Source of the DNA: Tridacna crocea
Taxonomy: Eukaryota > Mollusca > Bivalvia > Cardiida > Cardiidae
Direction: 5' to 3'
DNA length: 64,000 nt
NCBI GenBank assembly: GCA_943736015.1
Contig: OX031070.1
Coordinates: forward strand, 26,805,673-26,869,672
The notes under the pieces were generated by a model. It was not told the origin of the DNA and searched no databases. It saw only the letters and a program-made list of their open reading frames with translations. The translations under genes were made by a program, and so were the position numbers. This document shows, one piece after another, positions 36,801 through 48,800 of this stretch (the stretch's first letter is position 1; every line of letters starts with the position of its first letter).

Positions 36801-39800
36801 CTACTAATAATACCTTTAATTCAAGGTTAAATATTTTACAAAACATTGTACGAAAATGAATAAACATCAGTGTTATAATGTGACATTCTGTCAAAACAAC
36901 GATGCTAAAGATGCAAGTAAAACGAGTACATAAAACTGTCACCGTTTCTGGTGGTTCTGACAACCGCCAACGAAACAGGAGGTCACAGGTTCGAGCCCCA
37001 CTAGGAGCTTGTTCTGATATGGCTGGTTGGTGAACCGCCAGCTAGTTAAATGTATGGTTACTGGTTGCCTGCCTGGTGCCAGGCTGGCCCTTTCGAAATA
37101 GGTGATAATAACTATAAAGACAAGCACTTTACTTTTAAAACATAAACATTCACGATAATCAGTGTAATTGTGGAATAAACAGCAGATTTTATGAATATAA
37201 GAGAAACGTTATTGATCAATATTTTCATTTAACCTTTTGCCATTCATTCCCTTCTTTTTATGGGTCTGCAACAGACAAGTCAAGAAAACATTTTGATTCT
37301 AGGAAATCGAAAAAAATGCTCAAAATGGGCAATTTCTCCATTTCCCACAATGCTTTCTACCTTATTGTAAAACTGAAGCTCATTTGTACCAAATTTACAG
37401 TTGTTGTCTGCAGATGCTTTCAATTTCGTGGAGGCCAAATTTTGTCAACTTGTGATGGGTTATTGATTATAATAATCAGGTAATAAAAGACAGAGAATAA
37501 TTTATTATGTGGACTAGAGATTGGCTTTCACGAAGACCCGCCTATGCCCAGTATGAGGCTCTCATTGCCGAACTTGTTGCATTTTGAAAGTGAGCGGGCT
37601 AGAGCATTTGGACGGAATGCTAAATCGTGGTAGGTCTGTATCGATCCGTGACGATTCGTACTACTACGTATCGGATCATTCTTATTCGTACTAATCCGTA
37701 CCTCTACCGTAGCAAATCGTAGTGTATCCGTACTACAATCGTCCTGTTTCGTGTCGCTCCGTATTAAACCGTGTCCAACCGTAACAGTCCGTATCACTCC
37801 TGGAACTGTGACCTACATTTTGGCTGTAGATTCGTCGAACTCCGTACTCACACCGTTGTGAATCCATATTGGAACCGTAGCGGACTACGGAATTTGTCAT
37901 TTCCGTAGTCATCCGTGAGCGATTAGACCGTAGCTCTTCCGTGGCGGTCTTCCGTGAATATGTGACCGGGGCTTTAGAATGCTCTTAAGATTGGTTGGTG
38001 AATATGGGCCCTGGTATCAAGAATTTTACCAGTGTAACACAATATCTGATTGGCTAAACCAGGTGGTTAGGCCAATCGGAAATTGTGTTACTTTATCAGT
38101 CTAGAATAGAACTCAGATCGCAATTTAAAATAATTGGTCATTTCGGGCCTTTTCACATACTGAGGCTTGATAAAGGTCATGATGGCAGGATTGCTAGGAA
38201 CAACTTCTCTGTAAACTTAATATTAATGTTCTTGGTACAGTGGTATTAATCATGTCATTTGTGATGTAGGAAAAACATACAAAGATTTTTTTGCCTATAT
38301 AGCTTTTAAAACAGAAGCATGGTTGCTGGTCAACTTATTTGAATGCCATCGCTGACTTAGTACTGCACCCTGTATGTAGTTTCTTACCTAGGTACCTATT
38401 ATTAACCCTGTCCCAAATGACAAAATTTTTGACTGGTCCAAAATGAAAGCACTTGCAGACAACAAAATAAACGTAACTCAAAACTTAAAATTTGTTTCCA
38501 GTAGGGTAGAAAACATTGTGGGAAACGGGGAAAATGATGGTAATAAGCATTTTCTCCTTTTCCCACAATGTTTTCAAAAGGCTTCTATCTCAGGGTCATA
38601 AAAACCAGGGATTGTTTGGTAAAGGGTTAATTCTATCCTTTTCTATGTAGCTCCCGAGGAGGAATACTTTTGAAATCGTTGTTGAATTTCAGAAGAATAA
38701 GAGACACGTCTAAAATTCTGTCATCTAGTAAAGAGTACGGCTTTTAACCCATTACATGTACCACACAATCCCTACTTTTATGACCCTGAGAAAGAAGCCT
38801 CTAGAAAACATTGTGGGAAAAGGAGAAAATGCTGGTAACCAGCATTTTCTCCTTTTCTCACAATGTTTTCTACCCCTCACTAAACAAATTTTAAATTTTC
38901 ACTCCCTTCTATTGTGTCGCCTGCATATGCTTCCGATTTGGACAAACCTAAAATTTTGTCATTTTGGTAATAAGTAATAGTATGTTGTTTAGGTAACAGA
39001 CAGTGGTGTATTTTTTGGTAGAAAACTAGCATTACATGACCACATAATGATAATATTCTATTTATAGGAGGAGCATGATCAAGCAGTAGGAATTGTATTG
39101 GTACCCTTATGTTTTTGTCACTGGTCAATGTTGTAGTGTGTGTGTGTTCTCAAGAGTTTTTGTTCTTTGATAAGGAAAGATAATTCACATCTGGATCTCA
39201 CTGAGTGTTCAAGATTTACCTCCCTTTTCATTGAAATAAATAGCATCTCACTTTTTACAACACATATCCACAGGTTTATGAAAGATGCAGTAGGTAGCCT
39301 TTAGAAATATCATGGATAAGAATGCATTTGTTTTATAAGACATTTGCTCCTTATAATAGCATTTTGCAGATGGCAAGAAATGTGACTCAAAAATTAAACA
39401 TTGTGGGATAAGGAGAAAATGCTGGTTACCAGCAATAATTTCTTCTTTTCCAGCAATGCTTTTCAGAAGCTTTCTTACTCAGATTGTCAAAACTCTTTAC
39501 CAAATGAGAAAATTTTGGAATAAATGAAGTTGAAAGCAATTCAATAGGTAAGTGCAACACTATTCTAAGTGCCTGTACAATGTACAAGCACTTAGAATAG
39601 TGTTGCACTCACCTATCGAATTGCAGATGACAAAATAATTATGGCTCAAATGGTATAATTGTCATTGATTTGGTAGAAAACATTGTGGAAAAAGGAGAAA
39701 ATGCTGGTAACCATCATTTTCTCCTTTTCCCACAATGTTTTCAAAAGGCCTCTTCCTTAGGGTCGTTAAAAGTCAGGATTTTCTGGTTAAGGGTTAAATC

Positions 39801-42800
39801 AATGTATTTGCCCAAAACTTTTGTGGGCCAATTGAGCAATACAGGACCATCAGCATGCCCTCTTGTCTGTTTCTCTGCAAACATTTGAAAAACTTTTTGT
39901 ATTTGTAGATCTAAATAAAAAAACGATGAAAGTTTGGGTTTCAGATGTATTATGTTTTAAGCGGGTCAGAAGCCATCTATAAGTAAACTATATGTTTGAT
40001 AGAGAAAGCAGTTGTTTTTCAAACTAACACACATGTTTTTGAGGTGAATACTGAAACATAATGTTTTATTACTAAATGCCTCATCATGACAATTTTGCTC
40101 TCTAATAAAACTAAATAAATTTCATGGAGAAAAGCTGATTAACCATTTACCAAACAGTCCCAAGCTTGATTGACCTGTGTAAAAAAAAAAGGTCCTATAG
40201 AGCTTTCAGAAACATTTTGGAAACAGGAGAAAATGCTGGTATACAGCAATTTTTACTTTTCCTACAATGTTTTCTACCCTTCCAATTTGAATCACATTTT
40301 TGCAACAGTTATTTTGCTAGCCCAAAAATGATTGAGTCCAAAATTTTGTGGTCTGGTAAAGAGTTAACCCTTTACCAAACAATCTCTGGTTTTCATGTCC
40401 CGGAGAAAGAAGCCTTCTGAAAACATTTTGGGAAAAAGGAGAAAATGCTGGTAACCAGCATTTCCTCCTTTTCCCACAATGTTTTCTTCCCATCCCAAGA
40501 CAAATTTCAAGTTTTGAGACTCAGTAATTTTATTGTCTGCATATGCTTCCAATTTGGACTAGTCTGAAATTTTGTAGTTTGGTAAAGAATTAAAACCGTT
40601 GTATTGTTCCAGTGTGTTAATATGATTGAAATATTCCTATATTTTTTCCTGTTCATTTTTTTTTCATTGACAGCTATCAAAGTTTCACAGAATTTGGAAC
40701 AAGATTTGGAATACAAATGTATATTTATGTGTGTAATGGTCATTATTTCAATGACTTGAACTTGATTAGTAACTCAGAGTTGGTTTTAAATAATCACAAG
40801 TGCAAAAATGAATCTCAGAAAAAAGAATTCATCATTATTATCATCATTTGATTAACATATCTCCTTTATGTTACAGGAAAATTTTATACACATCATTTAT
40901 GCATTTTTAGCTCATCTGAGAATGAAGTCCTCAAGTCAAAAATATTTTGTTCAGTTTATGTCCTGATCTCCCATTGGGGTATATTGTGTGCCAATATTCC
41001 CTACAAATATCTTCTCTGCCCAAACCTTAAGGCTGATTGCAACCAAACTTCACAGGAATGGTCAGTTTCTTTGAACCTTGCAAAGTTTAGTGCAGAACTG
41101 TTGGCCAAGCTATCAAAAAGGAAATTAACTCTTTACTACTCAATCCCAAATTTTAACGACCCTTAGAAAGAAAGCCTTTGAAAACATTGTGGGAAAAGGA
41201 GAAAATGCTGGTAACCAGCATTTTCTCCTTTTCCAACAATGTTTTCTACCCCACTGGAAACAAATTTCAGTTTTTGAGTCGGATTGTGTTGCAGGGGTTA
41301 TACCTTTTGCATATGCATTAAACCTCCTTTCTTAGAAAATTGTCATTCACATTGTATCTTCAAACTATATGAAGTAAACAAGGACAGCTTTTAAGGTAGT
41401 TCACCCATAATAGAAAACAGCTATTTCCACTTTAATATTATCCTAAAAAATTTGCCATTATCAAAAGTGAGTATTATTGTACTACTTTAACCAAGCCACT
41501 TTTTCCTCTTTTTTTTTCCCCCCTCTTAGAATTATCCTTTATAACTCTAAAACCACCATGTTCTCATAATTATACAAGATAATAGTTACCTCCCTTTCTT
41601 TAAACTAACAAAAGTATCAAGAAATAATTTCAAGATAGATATGAAAGTAATTTCTGGTTGGTGAAAAATGTGCATAAATATTATATCTGTATAAATCAGT
41701 ATTTATCAACTGTCAAGAAATTTTATTCCATGCTGCACTAGAAGTGTTACAGGTCTACTACCTTAACATTATAATCTTGCATGGCCTGTTTGATATTTCA
41801 TTAACATTGAGTTAATCAATCCCAAATTACTAGTTAACTCTTTGCCAAACAATCACAGGTTTTCACCATCCGGATGTAGAAGCCTTTTGAAAACATCTTA
41901 AGAAAAGGAGAAAATGCTGGTAACCAGCATTTTCTGCTTTTCCCACAATGTTTCGTACCTAGTTGAAAAACATGAGTTCATTAATTTTGTTCCACTTTGA
42001 AATTTGTTGTCTGCATATGCTTTTAATTTGGAACAATCTATTTTCTTTTGTTTTGAAAAGGGTTCAATCCTTTAACAAACAATCTGAATTTTTTTAATAA
42101 GATAGAGTAAGGCAGATTTTGAAACCATTGCGGGAAACGGAGAAAATGCTGATAACCATCTATTGTAATACAGGCTTCTTATGGCTTAACTCTTTACCAC
42201 ACAATCCCGAATTTTAACGACCCTGAGAAAATGGCCTTTTGAAAACATTGTGGGAAAAGGAGAAAATCCTGGTAACCAGCATTTTTTCCTTTTCCCACAA
42301 TATTTTGTATACTTTCCAAAACAAAATTCAGTATTTGAATCACATTTATTTTGTCGTCTGCAAAGCTTTCAATTTGGGACAGTCTAAAATTTGATTGGTA
42401 AAGAGTTAATGGGCAAATCACAAATTCTATTTAGGGGAGCCATGCAGGGCCATCATGACCCTCTTGTTTCCTAACTGGATACTATATGAACCTGAATTTA
42501 ATCAAACAACTTCGAAAACATTTATTGTAGAATGAAGTCAGTCAGTTTAATAGCTTTGCATGACAAGGTTAAAACATTACTATAAGAAAAGGTAGAAATT
42601 CCTTTTGCTTAATTTTTTTTTGAAGTGGTGTGCCAGAAAGTGAAAGAAACATGCAGGGGGTATTGAGTTAATTCGTACCATTTTTTTGTTATGAAGAGTT
42701 TCATTTTATCCAGTGATGTAGATTTTTTTGTCTTAACACTCTATCGCACAATCCAGTGTTTTAACAAACCCATGGAGGAAGACTTTCGAAAATATTGTGG

Positions 42801-45800
42801 GAAAAGGAAAAAATGCTAGTCTTCAGCATTAGTTCCTTTTTCCTCCACATTTTCTTACTCAATTCAAAAACTTTCATTTGAGTAATATTCAAATTGTTTT
42901 CTGTTTAATTATGCTTTCTCTTTGGGCCAGTCTAAACTAGTTCTGTGTGATAAAGAGCATGCCCTTGTCTTGTATATTTGTTGGTATGTTTTGGAAGAAA
43001 ACAATGAGTTATTCAGTCCCCATGTTGGCAATGTTGCCATGCAAAAACACCACCTTCTCATACTTCTATCACTGTTACTTCTTTCAAATTTGGGCAAGTT
43101 TTCAACCTTCAAAAAGGAGAACTCGTACAAGAAGGGCAGTCAACATTCAAAACATTCTGATACAATCATATCCCTTCTTCACTTAAAACTTGTTGTATAA
43201 AAAGGCAACTGTAGCCAAACAATTGAATCTCAGCACACAGTTTTCTTGTTTATGCTATTTTTTTTTCTTCTTTGTAATTTCTTTCATGTTTGTTCTGTGT
43301 TCATATTTTCTAATAGAAGTTTTCATCAGTTAGCCTACTTTTTTGACAAGTCCGTATGACGGCTTTTGCAGGTGAAAAAGTAATTTTGACTCAAACAATG
43401 ACATTTGTCTATTAAAGGGTTAAAAGACGTAGTAGGAAAAGTAGAAAATGCTGGTTACCAGCATTTTATTTCATGCTTTCTGGTAGGATATCCAGAAATA
43501 GCAGTATTTTAAAGGTACCTTTCAGGAATGAAGAAAGGATATTTTTTGGGGTTTTTTTTCGGTGACAGATCAAAATTTATTTCACTGAGTGGACAACATT
43601 GGATTCAATAATATTTTCAATCTTTCACCGTTTGCCCAGATCGAAAGCATTTGCAGATGATAAAATAGTATTTTTCCCATGGTTATGAAAGGAGTTGATT
43701 GTTTGGTAAATGGTTAAAGATGATCTGATGACCTTTTTATACAACTTTTTGAGTTTTTGAAAATTATGTATCACAGAATTGCTATGACGTGGGCATGTTA
43801 AGCCATTACAACATGATCCCTACTTTTGACAACCCTGAGAAAGATTAGCCTTTAGAAAACATTGTGGGAAAAGGAGAAAATGCTGGTAACCAGCATTTTA
43901 AACATTGTGGGAAAAGAAAATGCTGGTAACCAGCATTTTCTCCTTTTCCCACAATGTTTTCTATCCTTCACAAAACAAATTTCAAACTTTCAGTCACTTT
44001 TATTTCATCATCTGCAAATGTTTTTGAGTTGGACAAGCCTAAAATTTTGTCATTTTGTAATGGGTTTACTTATTATTTCATTTAGGTGATTGATAGGTCC
44101 TGAAGCCAGTCCAACATTGATTGCCTTGATTTATCTAGCTTACCTGACTACAAAATAGGACATTCTTTTTAAGGAAGAAATATTCTGAGGAAAGATCAAC
44201 ATGCTTAATACCTGCAATGTCTCCTCTTCTCACAATGTTTTCAAAACCCCACTTTTTTAGGTTTATGAAAATTTGAAATAGAGAGGATAAGAAGGGAATA
44301 TGTAGGGAGAAAATGTACTGAAATTCCGTCAATTGTCATAGTGCTTTCACCGAGTTAATATTGCTCTCATAGCTAGTACAAACAAACCTGAGTTATATTG
44401 TGTCACTGACACTAAGATGTGGTATAGGGCAAAATTTGCTGTTAATATGGAAAACATCTAGAGAAGCGGAGTTTTTACTTGTAACAAGCATTTGCTGCTT
44501 ATAACACAGACATTTCGAAAGCTTTATCAGCATCACTGTACATCATCCGAAGCCAAGGTTACAATCACTACATGGATCTTACCTTGGCTGATTGAGCCTG
44601 ATTTCGAGATTCCTGCGATGCACCCTCTATTGGATGTGGTTATTACCCCCCTTTAACCCATTACCACACAATCCCTACTTTTGACGACCCCGAGAAAAAT
44701 GCCTCTAGAAAATATTGTGGGAAAAGGAGAAAATGCTGGTAACCAGCATTTTCTCCTTTTCCCACAATGTTTTCTACTCTTCCCAAAACAAGTTTTAACT
44801 TTTCAGTCACTTTTATTTCGTCATCTGCAAATTCTTTCAATTTGGACCAGTTGGAAATTTTCTCGTGTGGTAAAGAGTTAAATCATATTTCTAAAAGCCA
44901 ATGAAATATCATTTTACAAACAGCTTATGAATACACATGAAGCCATAAGCAGACATCCATGGGTTTCCTTGTTTACTTTCTATTCAAAAGGTAACAACCT
45001 TGTTCTATTTTTATCAAAGATGAAATGCTACAAGCGATTTCATTCGTTGCAGTTAGAGCTGGCTGCATCCAATTAAAAAATTGCATCGGGGGGAATGTTA
45101 AAAATCAAGCTTGATCTGCCAAGGGTAGAGAAGCGTAGTGAATCGTAAGCCTTGGCGTGTGAAGATGAGGCTTGTAGATTATATTTATAGTTCTCTGCAC
45201 CAAACGACAAAAATTTAGACTTGTCCGGATTGAAAGCACTTGCCGACGACAAAGTAGATGTGGCTCAAAAATTGAAATTTGTTTTTTGGAACAGTGTGGA
45301 AAAAGGAGAAGATGCTGGTTACCAGCATTTTCTCCTTTTCCTACAATGTCTTTAAAAGGCTTCTTTCTCAGGGTCACTAAGTCGGGATTGTGTGGTAGAG
45401 AGTTAAAGGTATGGGTTCAATAAGGTATGAAATATTTAGATACTAAATTATCTATTAGGCAAGTTTTTATTATATATCATAGCAATTTACCAATGTTTTA
45501 CAGGAGGAAGCCCTTGCCAATTTGAAACGACAGTTGGAAAGAGAGAAAGAAGAAGAGATAGACAGATTGAAGAAAAAATTAGTGAAGGTACTGATTCATC
45601 ATACAGGTGTTCATGCATGTACAAGTATAGAGAAAAAAGAGCTTCCATTTTGTCAACTGAATTTTGAGAAATGAAATTTGAGACTTGTAGCAATTGAAAG
45701 CATTTGAAGATGACAAAATTTAAATAGCTTTAAAGATGAACTTCTTGAAAGGATGGAAAACGTTGTGAGAGAAGGAGATATTGCTGTTAACCAGTATTTT

Positions 45801-48800
45801 TTCTTTTAACTCTCTACCAAACAAGTGTAGGTGGTTTTCATGACCCTGGGAAGGAAAGCTTTTGAAAACCTTGTGGGAAAAAGAGAAAATGCTGGTTACC
45901 AGCATTTTCTCCTTTTCCCACAAGGTTTTCTACCCTTTCATAAATCGAGACAGTTTTAATTTATCAACTGCATAATTATGCTTTCAGTATGTACCAGTCT
46001 AACATTTTGTCATTTGGTATAGAGTTAACCACAATTTTTTCTACCCTATCAGAGAGCTTCAATTGTACCAATTTCAGATTTGTCCCTTGCATTTATTTTC
46101 AGTTTTGAATGGCCTAACATTTGCTTTTTGGGAAAGATTTAACCTTTTACCGCACAATATTTTGGACTTGTCCATTTATATATGATGAATTACATTTGCC
46201 TCAAATCATGATATGTCCTCTTCTTGAGATATGTAACTTTTAAAGATATGTAACTTTTAATTATAAAATGAACACAAGCTTTCGGCTGTACAACCACCTT
46301 CTTCAACTGTGATTCCTGTGATAGAATGCCTGCAGTAATGTTCAGTTGTTTACGTAACGCCAAGGTAACATTGACGTCACATAAACAACTAATACAGAGT
46401 CCCGGGATGAAGTCGTTGCAGCTTTCATCCCACCAAATGGGCCAGAACCCAGACAAAAAATGTATCCGAACCATGCTCCGGCAAAAGGGGGCTCAGTGCA
46501 TCTCCATGATACAGAATAGAGCGCAGGATCACACTTGAAGAAGGTGGTTGTACCGCCGAAAGCTTGTGTTCATTTATAATTAAAAGTTTGCCTCAAATGG
46601 TATAAAAATTTTTTTTGAGAGTAAAGAAAATATTGTCGTAAAAAGTAGAAATTGCTGGTAAGCATTTTCTCCTTTTTCAAAACATTTTTTTTTTTTTAAA
46701 GAAATATTTCTTCAGGGTCATTAAAATACAGTTTGTGTGATAAGGATTTACTGGAATCAAAAGTGCTCTAAATTTTTCTACTAAGTATAAATTCTGTAAG
46801 CTGTATTTTATAATTTTGCATTTACTTGTATTTGATTTGAGAGTTTGTCTTATTTCTCTAACTGCAGGGCTTATCAACAAATGAGTACAGAAGCCTGTTG
46901 TATTCCCCAGAAAATGACATGTAAGTATTAGGAAATGCATGTATACCGACAAAAACCTTTCCTCAACATTCAACTGGTAGTCTTTTTTACTCTTTTACTC
47001 TTACCAAGCTAACTCAAGAGCCTTTTGGAATCAATAAAGGAAATGGAGAAAATGCTGGTAACTAGTATTTTCTCCTTTTCCCACAATGTTTTCCATCCTT
47101 TGACAGACAAATTAAATCTCTTTGAGTTCTAATTAACTCTTCACCAAACTACAAAATTTTAAACCTGTCCAAATTGACAGCTTTTGCAGACGACAAAATT
47201 TATATGACTTAAAAATTGAAGCTTTATTTGGGAAGGATAGAAAACAATGTGGGAAAGGGAGAAAATGCTGTTTACCAGCATTTTCTCCTTTTCCCACAAT
47301 GTTTTCAAAAGGCTTCCTCCTCAGGGTCGTAAAAACCAGGGATTGTTTGGTAAAGGGTTAGATTGTCAACTTCAATTATTGCACACAGTTTGGCCCAATC
47401 TAGAATTTTGTCATTTGGTAAAAAGTGAATGACAAAACTTTGGATTTGTTGAATTCGAAATAATATGGAGATAAAAAATGATGTTTTGCTGAAATGGTAG
47501 GATTTATCCTGGAAGGCTAGAAAAGCATTGTAGGAAAAAGAGAAAATACTGGTCACTAGCTTCTCTCCTTTTTCTTACAATGATTCTTAATTCTTTACTA
47601 AACGACAAAATTGTAGACCTGACCAAATTGAAAGCATTTGCAGATGACAAAACAAGTATATGACTGTATGGTTCAAAAATTTGTCTTGGGAAGGGCAGAA
47701 AACCTTGTGAGGAAAAGGAGAAAATGCTTCTTTCTCAGGGTCGTTTAAAGTCGGAATTGTGTGGTAGACACTTAATGCTTCTTCATACAGTGTGTTAGGA
47801 CATGAATATACCTACTGTTCTTACCCTGAAAACGAAAATGGGAATTTCGTCTGTATAGATGGCAATCTAAGTTGATATAGGCATGTTTGAGATGTTCTTT
47901 GGACCATGTAGATAGAGATTAGGCTCTTTAATCATGCTTTATGGCGGATTTTCTATTCCACAACCATGCATTGTGCTCTCCATATAAAACCATAGATCAA
48001 AGCTGTAGGAATTACACAATAATAAATCATTAGTATATAATCTAATTGTATATAATCACACTAGTATATATGTATAATTACATAAGTATATAATAGCCCT
48101 TTCCCAAACGATAAATTTTTTACCCTTCCAAACCAAAAGAGTTTGCAGACGACAATTTTAGATTTGGAGAAAATGGCAGAAAGTTCTCAAAACGGGTAGA
48201 AGACACTGTGGGAAAAGGAGAAATTGCTCATTACGAGCGATTTCTCCTTTTCCTACAGTGTTTTCAAAAGACTTTTACTGCAGACATGTAAAAACCAGGG
48301 CTTGTTTGGGAGAGGGATATTATACAGATCACATTAGTATATAATTTTAAAATTGATCACTTTAAGGCGACCAGTTCACCATGTAAAACCTCCAACCTAT
48401 GACCGTCAGATGAGAGGACTGTCGGAACAGCAGCAGCTTGACCTAGACAGATTAGAGCAGGAAGTGAACAGGCTAGCAGTGGTAAGCAAGGACTACCTTA
48501 TATACAGTGTACTATCAAACATTCTTTTGAGGAAGATAGTCTAGCATTTTCCCAAAGTGTCTTCCCTTTCACACACAAATGCCAATATTTTAACTCTTTA
48601 CCAAACAACAAAATTTTAGACCGGTCCAAATTGCACTTGCAGACAACAAAATAACATATCTAAAAAATTGAAACTTGTTTTCAGCAGGATAGAAAACATT
48701 GTGGGAAAAGGAGAAAATGCTGGTTACCAGCATTTTCTCCTTTTCTCACAATGTTTTCTACCCTATTAAAGACAAAAATTATCACTTGAGCAATATTTAT

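Larger units (their letters stand above)
36087..37971. mobile_element. DNA transposon with 44-bp TIRs and CCGTA-rich subtermini
   Basis: Ends CCCCGGTCACATATTCACGG... and its complement match over 44 bp with one mismatch. About 400 bp on the left and 330 bp on the right are packed with degenerate CCGTA/ACGGA motifs at ~10-12-bp spacing. The left block switches from TCCGTA to TACGGA orientation near 36370. The interior has no recognisable transposase, so it is non-autonomous or decayed. Target duplication unclear (CTAATA versus CTTTAG); superfamily not assigned. Confidence 0.85.
35926..38012. mobile_element. palindromic element D, copy 3, split by a 1.9-kb transposon
   Basis: Left part: TTCACCAACCATTTTTAAGA, CTTATTCTCC and the centre TTGGCTAAACCATTTGG / TTTAGCCAATCAGAAG. 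Right remainder: AATGCTCTTAAGATTGG and TTGGTGAATATGGGCC. The two parts close into one palindrome if 36087-37971 is removed. Confidence 0.8.

Noticed and set aside
36477..36830. 117-codon open frame inside the CCGTA transposon
   Set aside because: Its first third is translated subterminal repeat. No transposase motif is visible and no partner exon was found.
42922..43200. Overlapping frames of about 80-90 codons near 43 kb
   Set aside because: Two different frames on one strand and one on the other overlap. Composition is not coding-like and there are no matching splice sites.
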